From an uncultured Saprospiraceae bacterium (GTDB lineage: Bacteria; Bacteroidota; Bacteroidia; Chitinophagales; Saprospiraceae), in NCBI GenBank assembly GCA_938002705.1, contig CALLAG010000286.1, positions 1-5,057 on the forward strand: a DNA stretch of 5,057 nucleotides. The letters are read 5' to 3'. Numbering within the stretch: the first letter of the stretch is position 1; the number at the start of each line of letters is the position of its first letter. Positions 1 to 5,057 of this stretch are shown piece after piece. The notes under the pieces are model-generated. The model worked only from the letters and a program-made list of their open reading frames with translations, had not been told where the DNA came from and made no database searches. The translations under genes were made by a program, and so were the position numbers.

Positions 1-151
1 AAAAGCTTATATCACCCGGTATCATAGTATCTGTATAAAAAAAATATAGCTCCAATGCTACATATAGAGTACTGCAAATGTCTATATTGCACATACTATA
101 TATGGACTTAACTATAACGCAATACCTTCTCCTGAGTAACAATAGAAAAGT
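1..151. other. Non-coding leader upstream of the GH13 gene
   Basis: This very AT-rich stretch has no open frame of useful length on either strand and no recognisable RNA gene. I looked for the Bacteroidota promoter pattern (TTG near -33 and TAnnTTTG near -7) and found no good match; the nearest is TATATTG at 83-89, which is one T short of the -7 box and has no TTG at the right distance upstream. No clear Shine-Dalgarno sequence precedes the ATG at 152; only an A-rich stretch (AGAAAAG) is present, as is common in this phylum. The upstream neighbour is outside the window, so it is not possible to say whether this is a true promoter region or an intra-operon gap. Confidence 0.5.
62..87. repeat. 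Short inverted repeat upstream of the GH13 gene
   Basis: ATATAGA at 62-68 is the exact reverse complement of TCTATAT at 81-87, with a 12-base spacer. A second, shorter pair, GCAA (74-77) and TTGC (87-90), overlaps it. It lies 64 bases before the start codon, a reasonable place for an operator or a leader hairpin. The arms are almost entirely A and T, so a chance origin is quite possible. Confidence 0.25.
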
Positions 152-1876
152 ATGACAGATATCAACAATGGTGTAATGCTTAATGCCTATCCAGACAGCA
201 TAGGTACGAACTTGAATGATATCATTGAAGTTCTGAAAATGTCAGAATTCGAAAATACATTTTCGCTTTTCTATGTACTTCCTACATTCTTTAACAGTGA
301 TCTGGATAGAGGTTTTTCTATTATAGATTATGATATCAATGAAGACTTAGTATCGATAGAAGATATCACAGCATTGAAGTCACTTAACATCATGCTCAAG
401 TTTGACATCGTACTGAATCACTTATCGGTAGCTTCACCACAATTTAAAGATATCATCAAAAATGGAGATGATTCGATATACAAAGATTTCTTTATAGACT
501 GGAATGCATTCTGGGAAGGTCACGGCACACTTAATGAAGAAGGTATTATTATTCCTGATAAGAGATACTTAGATAAGTTATTCATGAGGAAGTCAGGCTT
601 GCCTATACTTAATATCTTATTTCCCGATGGCACTGAGAGGCCCTACTGGAATACTTTCTACCAGAAGATATCCTATCAAGAAATTACAGCAGATGATTTA
701 CATCTCATACCTAACCTAAGTACTGAAGATGCGCAGAAGATTTGTGATATAATTAATTCAGCTATTGCTGATAATCAAGATCTCCATAATATTGATCTAA
801 GTAAATACACGAGTCATAAGTCTGAAATAATAAATATAGTCAATAGCCGACGCAGCTACTTAGGACAGATGGATGTCAATGCTAAGTCACCACTGGTCTG
901 GGAATTCTACAAAGAAGTATTAGCAAAGGTCGGTAGTTATGGTTGTCAGATACTAAGATTAGATGCATTTGCTTACCTACATAAAGAAGTAGGAGAAACC
1001 AACTTCTTTAACAAACCTGGTACCTGGGACTACTTAGCTCGGATAAATAAAATTGCCCAGAAAAATAATCTCGTACTACTCCCAGAGATCCATGCAGAAT
1101 ATGGCTTGCATTTACATGATGAAGTCGCTAAGGAAGGCTATGCCATCTACGACTTCTTCCTACCAGGACTGACAATACATGCGATAGAGAAAGGAACGAA
1201 CAAAGCACTCCTATCATGGGCTAAAGAAATTATAGAACGAGGATATCAAACTGTCAATATGCTGGGGTGCCACGACGGTATTCCAGTACTCGACCTCAAA
1301 GGCAAAGAGGTCAATGGCGTCTACAACAAGGGCTTATTAGAAGATACAGAAATAGAAGAAATGATGGACCTCATATTAGAAAGAGGTGGACGGGTCAAAA
1401 ACCTATATGGCGCTGACGGCAAAAAAATAGGCTATTATCAAGTCAATGCAACCTACTTTAGTGCATTAGGAGAGAGCGATCAAAAATTACTTTTGGCGAG
1501 AGCCATACAATTATTTATGCCTGGGATACCGCAGATCTGGTACTTAGATATATTTGCAGGAGTCAATGATCATGACGCTGCAGACAGAGCAGGAGCAGGA
1601 GGACATAAAGAAATCAATAGAACTAATCTAAGCATAGAAGACGTCAAGAACGGATTAAAAAGAGACGTCGTACTCCATCAGCTCAAAATGCTAAAACTAA
1701 GAAATACATCCCAAGCATTCCAAGGAGACATGATCATCCATGAATCAACTGAAGATCATATAAGGATTAGGTGGTCAAAAGAAGAGGCATACGCCGAACT
1801 CTCAGCCAATCTAAAAACACATCGCTTTACTATCAGATATACTGAAGACGGAGAAGAGAAAAAGATGGAGGTATAA
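152..1876 (+). CDS. GH13 alpha-glucoside phosphorylase, sucrose-phosphorylase-like (GH13_18 type)
   Basis: This is a cytoplasmic GH13 enzyme (574 aa, no signal peptide) that probably splits an alpha-glucoside with phosphate to give glucose 1-phosphate, or transfers the glucosyl group. Order: TIM barrel start (NAYPDSIG, 11-18; LPTFF, 43-47), region I DIVLNH (85-90), B domain from about 95, nucleophile D271 in RLDAFAY, acid/base E312 in LLPEIHAEYG, transition-state Asp D375 in GCHDGI, phosphorylase-type loop YYQVN (428-432), PGIPQIWY (457-464), KEINR (486-490), then a short beta domain. The block 428-525 resembles sucrose phosphorylases closely. The family is usually near 490-510 aa; the surplus is mostly an insertion at about 172-237. 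The Asp expected in the acceptor loop is Gly427, so sucrose may not be the substrate; glucosylglycerol, glucosylglycerate or another glucoside is possible. The ATG at 152 suits the family's N-terminus; Met9 would cut close to the first strand. The next gene starts 15 bp downstream. Confidence 0.85.
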   Translation: MTDINNGVMLNAYPDSIGTNLNDIIEVLKMSEFENTFSLFYVLPTFFNSDLDRGFSIIDYDINEDLVSIEDITALKSLNIMLKFDIVLNHLSVASPQFKDIIKNGDDSIYKDFFIDWNAFWEGHGTLNEEGIIIPDKRYLDKLFMRKSGLPILNILFPDGTERPYWNTFYQKISYQEITADDLHLIPNLSTEDAQKICDIINSAIADNQDLHNIDLSKYTSHKSEIINIVNSRRSYLGQMDVNAKSPLVWEFYKEVLAKVGSYGCQILRLDAFAYLHKEVGETNFFNKPGTWDYLARINKIAQKNNLVLLPEIHAEYGLHLHDEVAKEGYAIYDFFLPGLTIHAIEKGTNKALLSWAKEIIERGYQTVNMLGCHDGIPVLDLKGKEVNGVYNKGLLEDTEIEEMMDLILERGGRVKNLYGADGKKIGYYQVNATYFSALGESDQKLLLARAIQLFMPGIPQIWYLDIFAGVNDHDAADRAGAGGHKEINRTNLSIEDVKNGLKRDVVLHQLKMLKLRNTSQAFQGDMIIHESTEDHIRIRWSKEEAYAELSANLKTHRFTIRYTEDGEEKKMEV

Positions 1877-1891
1877 TTACGCTAATACTAT

Positions 1892-2278
1892 ATGCAGACC
1901 TTCATACATTACTTCTTACATTTCGGCTTTCCACTTATTATAGCGCTTCTCTTTTTTAGAAAAGATTGGAAAAAGGTATATTTAATCCTGATAGCGACGA
2001 TGTTAGTTGACTTAGATCATTTATTAGCGACACCGATTTTTCAAGCTAATAGATGTAGCATTAATTTCCATCCATTACATACTTATTATGCGATGGTTAT
2101 TTACCTAAGTTTATTATTCTTTCGTAAGCCGTTTTATATAATAGGGATAGGATTATTACTGCATATGCTGACAGATTGTATCGACTGCATGATGATATAC
2201 TCGGAGTGCAAAATATGTCTTAATGATTCGCCAGCGATAGGACTTATTAGAGGGCTATCTGATCTCTTAGGAATTTGA
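1892..2278 (+). CDS. Small His/Asp-rich integral membrane protein, DUF6122 type
   Basis: This 128-residue protein has three or four predicted membrane helices (about 8-22, 28-46, 65-78, 82-94). Function is unknown. I recognise the pattern of the Bacteroidota family DUF6122: HYFLHFGFP (6-14), FFRKDWKK (21-28), VDLDHLLATPIF (39-50), RCSINFHPLH (54-63) and HMLTDCIDC (91-99). The polar residues H6, H10, D40, D42, H43, H60, H63, H91, D95 and D98 lie in or beside membrane segments. That resembles metal-binding membrane hydrolases of the YdjM/DUF457 kind, so a membrane metalloenzyme is a reasonable guess, but nothing here shows a reaction. The tail beyond about residue 103 seems longer than usual for the family and, with C96, C99, C106 and C109, makes a CX2C-X6-CX2C pattern. 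The gene begins 15 bp after the GH13 stop with no terminator between them, so cotranscription is likely. No Shine-Dalgarno sequence is visible. Confidence 0.8.
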   Translation: MQTFIHYFLHFGFPLIIALLFFRKDWKKVYLILIATMLVDLDHLLATPIFQANRCSINFHPLHTYYAMVIYLSLLFFRKPFYIIGIGLLLHMLTDCIDCMMIYSECKICLNDSPAIGLIRGLSDLLGI

Positions 2279-2317
2279 CAATGTATTAAGGAAGGTTACC
2301 ACATAACAATATTAAAT

Positions 2318-3418
2318 ATGAATACACTCTGTAAGATACCGATATTCCTGATTATAGCTTATTCTATCATATGCATTTCTTGTTCTGGACAAAGTAATCG
2401 TAAAGTCGAAAATAAAACAACCAAAAAGTCAGACCAAAAAGCACAAGACAGCAGCCATAAAGTGTCAACATTCTTCCCACAGATTCATACTAACTTAGAC
2501 GGCATGGTAAGCGAATTCATATGGGAGATGCATGAAGATAGTAGAGGTAATTTTTGGTTTGGGACTAATCACGATTGTGTCATCCGATATGATGGGACAT
2601 CTCTCAAGAAATATACAAAAGAAGATGGCATAGGAGGTAATGCAGTACGAGCTATCGAAGAAGATGCATCAGGCAATATATGGCTAGGTACATCAGAAGG
2701 ATTAACGAAGTATGATGGCTCTACTTTTACTAATTACTCAACCGAAGTCGGCTTAGTAGATAATGAGATATGGGACGTGATGATAGATAGTAAAGGTATG
2801 ATGTGGGTGGCTACAGTTGGTGGTGTTCACCATTTTGACGGAGAGACATTTACATTATTCGAAATTCCAAAAGCAAAAATAGATAATCCAAAATCTATGC
2901 TTTCAGATAAGCTGGTCAAGAAAGTAATCGAAGATCTGAAAGGAAACTATTGGCTTGTCATGGATGGGTATGGCATCGTCATCTATGACGGAAAGTCATT
3001 CTCACATCTTACCAAGGAAAATGGCCTCACTGATAACAATGTCGCAGATATAATGCAAGATAAGAATGGCGACATCTGGATAGGAACTTTCTATGGTGGC
3101 ATGAGTCGATATGATGGTAAGCGTTATCATAATTATACTCAGGATGGCATCATAGAAGGCATAGAAACTTACAACTTAATAGAAGACAATAAAGGGAACA
3201 TCTGGTTCTCAGCAGAAGGTCAAGGCGTCTTCCGTTATGATGGAAAATCATTCTCACAGTATACAGTAGATGACGGCCTTACTACCAATGGTGTCCAAAG
3301 CATCTATGAAGATAAAAAAGGACAGATCTGGTTCAGTACATGGTCTGGACTGAGCATATATGATGGTGAGATTTTATTAGATGCCTACCATATAGAACCT
3401 TGGACAAAACGTAATTGA
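2318..3418 (+). CDS. Lipoprotein with a seven-blade two-component-regulator-type propeller
   Basis: This 366-residue protein starts with a lipoprotein signal peptide: one Lys, a hydrophobic stretch (7-20) and Cys22 in ISCSGQ. A polar Lys/Ser/Gln-rich linker runs to about residue 50. The rest is seven degenerate repeats of about 40-49 residues with the core pattern (I/M)xED-xxGNIWxGT-xxGxxxYDGxxFxxYT-xxxGLxxNxV, which is the Reg_prop motif. This motif usually forms the periplasmic sensor of hybrid two-component systems. Here there is no Y_Y_Y domain, transmembrane helix, kinase or response-regulator domain, and the protein ends 17 residues after the last YDG, so it is a membrane-anchored free-standing propeller. 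It probably binds a ligand or protein partner in the periplasm or at the outer membrane; the partner is unknown. It follows the membrane-protein gene by 39 bp with no obvious terminator, so it may share the transcript. AAGGAAGG at 2288-2295 resembles a Shine-Dalgarno sequence but lies too far from the ATG. Confidence 0.8.
   Translation: MNTLCKIPIFLIIAYSIICISCSGQSNRKVENKTTKKSDQKAQDSSHKVSTFFPQIHTNLDGMVSEFIWEMHEDSRGNFWFGTNHDCVIRYDGTSLKKYTKEDGIGGNAVRAIEEDASGNIWLGTSEGLTKYDGSTFTNYSTEVGLVDNEIWDVMIDSKGMMWVATVGGVHHFDGETFTLFEIPKAKIDNPKSMLSDKLVKKVIEDLKGNYWLVMDGYGIVIYDGKSFSHLTKENGLTDNNVADIMQDKNGDIWIGTFYGGMSRYDGKRYHNYTQDGIIEGIETYNLIEDNKGNIWFSAEGQGVFRYDGKSFSQYTVDDGLTTNGVQSIYEDKKGQIWFSTWSGLSIYDGEILLDAYHIEPWTKRN
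2528..3367 (+). repeat. Seven degenerate Reg_prop coding repeats
   Basis: The protein repeats begin at about residues 71, 111, 152, 201, 243, 285 and 327 of the lipoprotein. Each carries a W (or FW/YW/MW) after an Asp-x-x-Gly turn and then a YDG or FDG. The third is the longest, with an extra loop at about 182-198. The seventh stops shortly after its YDG, as expected if the segment before the first repeat closes the ring. Most copies have diverged at DNA level, except the close match between 2984-3006 and 3236-3258 (21 of 23 bases). Confidence 0.8.
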
Positions 3419-3475
3419 GTGTAATTATATAATTCAGTAATTTCATAAACCGTTTCTTTATCAATCATTCATATC

Positions 3476-3493
3476 AGCTATAATATATTAGCT
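3476..3493. repeat. Inverted repeat AGCTA-N8-TAGCT around a TATAAT
   Basis: AGCTA (3476-3480) and TAGCT (3489-3493) are exact reverse complements separated by eight A/T bases. The TATAAT-like box at 3479-3484 overlaps the left arm. If that box is a real -10 element, a dimeric regulator bound here would block the promoter of the sugar dehydrogenase-like gene, 73 bases before its start codon. The arms are only five bases long, so chance is a real alternative. Confidence 0.25.
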
Positions 3494-3551
3494 ACCTTCC
3501 GTACTCAATAAGAGCAATTAATAAGATTATAACTTCCCACTTAAACTAAGT

Positions 3552-3559
3552 AAAGGAGA
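3552..3559 (+). promoter_or_regulatory. Strong Shine-Dalgarno sequence for the sugar dehydrogenase-like gene
   Basis: AAAGGAGA lies with its AGGAG core 8 bases before the ATG at 3567, which is ideal spacing. It supports this start over any internal Met. None of the other three genes here has a comparable site, so it stands out in a phylum where Shine-Dalgarno sequences are often absent. Confidence 0.7.
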
Positions 3560-3566
3560 AAACGAC

Positions 3567-4991
3567 ATGCTGACTAACATCCCAAGAACGATAATAACAC
3601 TCCTTATCACTACCCTACTATTAGGCTATAACACATCTGCTCAGCGTACGATTGATGTAGGTAACACAACTCTTACGGAAAGAGAAGTTGCAGTCAATCT
3701 GGATGTGCCATGGGAGATGCTATGGGGTAACGACAACTACATATGGGCAACAGAGAGAGGAGGTCGAGTTATTAGAATAAATCCTAACAGCGGTAATACC
3801 TCTGTCATCTTAGACATCAGCGACAAGGTCTATACTGGAGGTGAACCTGGATTATTGGGCATGGCTTTTCATCCGAGATTTGAAGATGTCCCTCTTGTAT
3901 ATCTTGTATATTGCCAGGGAGCCTTTAATGACACTAACGTAAAGCTAGTAAGTTACGAATGGACAGGACAAAATCTCAAGAACGAGACACTACTACTCAA
4001 TGCTCAGACTAATAGATTTGTATTCTTTCACTATGGCTCCAGATTATTAATATCTAATGATGAGAAAATCTTTATGACGATAGGCGAAGGAGGTAATGAT
4101 CTCGTGGCACAAAATAAAAATGAGCTATTCGGAAAGTTACTTAGGATTAATCTTGACGGAAGTATACCGGATGATAATCCTATCCCAGATAGTTACATCT
4201 ATTCTTATGGTCATAGAAACGCTCAAGGCTTAGCATTTCATCCCGATGGTAGAATCTACTCTACAGAACATGGTAATGATATAGCTGATGAAATCAACAT
4301 CATTCTACCCAACAGAAATTATGGCTGGCCACAAGTGGAAGGTGCTTGCAATACACCAGCTGAGATAGATTTCTGTACTCAAGAGAATGTAGTAGAACCT
4401 ATTACAGAATGGACACCCTGCATAGCGATAAGTGACATCAAGTTCTACACCCATGAAGCTATACCAGAATGGCAAGGGAAATTACTCATGGCTGCACTCG
4501 GTGGATTCTCCGGATCAGCACCTCGCCTATCAGCAATAGAACTATCAGATGATGGAAGCACTTTTGTCAGTGAAGAATTATATTTCACAGATTACGGGAG
4601 AATAAGAGATGTATGTATCAATCCTAATAATGGTGCCATCTATCTCGCAACTAATGGACAGTCCTATCCTGGCGAGGGACCAAATAGAATAATAGAATAC
4701 CGTAACCTCAGCTACGGTGGCACCTCGGTAGAAGATAACAACAACAGTAATCAGTATCTAAAAATAACACCTAATCTTATCAGCTCCTCGACTAACTGTA
4801 TAATAGAATGCTCTGATAGTTTTGTAGATGCTACACTTACACTCTATTCTTATAATGGTAATATAGTCAAGACAGTAGCTATCCATTCTACTCAACAGCA
4901 AGTAGACTTAAGCGACCTTCCGAGTGGCAATTATTTCTATACTGCCAGTAATAAAAAAGGGACGATCTCACAGACTATCGTAGTACAGTAA
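3567..4991 (+). CDS. Secreted PQQ-dependent sugar dehydrogenase-like protein with a T9SS sorting domain
   Basis: This 474-residue protein belongs to the glucose/sorbosone dehydrogenase family (six-blade propellers that oxidise aldose sugars with PQQ and calcium). It has a Sec signal peptide (about 1-25; cleavage probably after TSAQ or nearby), a catalytic domain at about 40-380, a short Asn/Ser linker (388-395) and a C-terminal type IX secretion sorting domain (about 398-474; VDLSDLPSGNYFYTASNKKG). Family signatures include EPGLLGMAFHP (93-103), the catalytic-base His H155 in FFHYGSR, YGHRNAQGLAFHPDGRIY (214-231) with R217, N218 and Q220, TEHGNDIADEIN (233-244), NYGWP (251-255) and RIRDV (345-349). 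The protein is therefore expected outside the cell or on its surface. Oddities are Pro94 where a PQQ-contacting Gln is usual (EQGLLG), HYGS where HNGG or HQSG is usual, and a sorting domain starting ITPN rather than YPNP. The catalytic His remains, so activity is plausible but cofactor and substrate are unproven. It could instead be a non-oxidising sugar-binding relative. Confidence 0.83.
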   Translation: MLTNIPRTIITLLITTLLLGYNTSAQRTIDVGNTTLTEREVAVNLDVPWEMLWGNDNYIWATERGGRVIRINPNSGNTSVILDISDKVYTGGEPGLLGMAFHPRFEDVPLVYLVYCQGAFNDTNVKLVSYEWTGQNLKNETLLLNAQTNRFVFFHYGSRLLISNDEKIFMTIGEGGNDLVAQNKNELFGKLLRINLDGSIPDDNPIPDSYIYSYGHRNAQGLAFHPDGRIYSTEHGNDIADEINIILPNRNYGWPQVEGACNTPAEIDFCTQENVVEPITEWTPCIAISDIKFYTHEAIPEWQGKLLMAALGGFSGSAPRLSAIELSDDGSTFVSEELYFTDYGRIRDVCINPNNGAIYLATNGQSYPGEGPNRIIEYRNLSYGGTSVEDNNNSNQYLKITPNLISSSTNCIIECSDSFVDATLTLYSYNGNIVKTVAIHSTQQQVDLSDLPSGNYFYTASNKKGTISQTIVVQ

Positions 4992-5057
4992 TAATTAATC
5001 TAAGTATCAGGATATACTATCAATATTAGACAGCTAACTGAAGCCTATATGAGTAGC
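4992..5057. other. Downstream flank, possible start of a next gene
   Basis: Sixty-six AT-rich bases follow the sugar dehydrogenase-like gene. I see no hairpin with a T-run that would make a terminator. An ATG at 5049 opens a frame (Met-Ser-Ser) that runs off the window end. With only three codons and no Shine-Dalgarno sequence before it, it can only be noted as a candidate start of a same-strand neighbour. Confidence 0.2.

Larger units (their letters stand above)
3419..3566. other. 148-bp intergenic region with a possible promoter
   Basis: This is the largest gap between genes in the window and the likely place of a separate promoter for the sugar dehydrogenase-like gene. TATAAT at 3479-3484 resembles a standard -10 box, but there is no convincing -35 box (CTTTAT at about 3456-3461 is weak) and no TAnnTTTG box. 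AATTATATAATT at 3423-3434 is a perfect 12-base palindrome just after the upstream stop; it lacks G or C and a T-run, so it is not a convincing terminator. No small gene is evident. Confidence 0.35.

Noticed and set aside
158..1247. Seven GATATC sites in the GH13 gene (158, 218, 332, 362, 449, 667, 1242), none seen elsewhere in the window
   Set aside because: Five are in frame as Asp-Ile codon pairs (GAT ATC), so they follow from protein sequence and codon preference rather than a DNA signal.
1421..1427. Run of seven A inside the GH13 gene, a possible slippage site
   Set aside because: The frame continues through conserved family sequence on both sides, and no alternative product or downstream structure is evident.
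2288..2295. AAGGAAGG as a ribosome binding site for the lipoprotein gene
   Set aside because: It ends 22 bases before the ATG at 2318, too far for a Shine-Dalgarno site, and no closer in-frame start gives a signal peptide.
3423..3434. Perfect palindrome AATTATATAATT after the lipoprotein gene, considered as a terminator
   Set aside because: It is wholly A/T, has no loop and no following T-run, so it would not form a stable terminator hairpin.
1..5057. A defence island, mobile element, CRISPR array or phage module
   Set aside because: All four genes belong to recognisable metabolic, membrane or surface-protein families; there are no direct repeats with spacers, transposase motifs or nuclease/ATPase modules.

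Overview
This AT-rich window most likely comes from a member of the phylum Bacteroidota. The evidence is a C-terminal type IX secretion sorting domain on the last gene, a DUF6122-type small membrane protein, a free-standing 'two-component regulator propeller' lipoprotein, and start codons that mostly lack a Shine-Dalgarno sequence. A free-living, possibly marine, relative of Saprospiria or Cytophagia would fit, but genus cannot be read from this sequence. All four genes lie on the + strand. I found no tRNA, rRNA, CRISPR array, insertion sequence or convincing reverse-strand gene.

Layout: 1-151 is a non-coding leader with one short inverted repeat. 152-1876 encodes a cytoplasmic GH13 enzyme of the sucrose-phosphorylase type (subfamily GH13_18-like), with an unusual insertion of about 65 residues in the B domain. 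Only 15 bp later, 1892-2278 encodes a small His/Asp-rich integral membrane protein (DUF6122 type) with an extra Cys-containing tail. After 39 bp, 2318-3418 encodes a lipoprotein whose whole mature part is a seven-blade beta-propeller. A 148-bp gap (3419-3566) contains a TATAAT-centred inverted repeat and ends in a good Shine-Dalgarno sequence. 3567-4991 encodes a secreted PQQ-dependent sugar dehydrogenase-like propeller with a type IX sorting domain. The last 66 bp hold at most the first three codons of another gene.

How the genes may work together: the first two, possibly three, genes have the spacing of one transcript; the fourth probably has its own promoter. The enzymes share a loose carbohydrate theme: intracellular phosphorolysis or transfer of an alpha-glucoside, and extracellular oxidation of a sugar. 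No sugar transporter, SusC/D pair, kinase or regulator is present, so a single pathway is not demonstrated. I see no defence or mobile system. The most informative oddities are the insertion and changed acceptor-loop residue in the GH13 enzyme, the paired CxxC motifs in the membrane protein, and the altered PQQ-pocket residues in the dehydrogenase-like protein.
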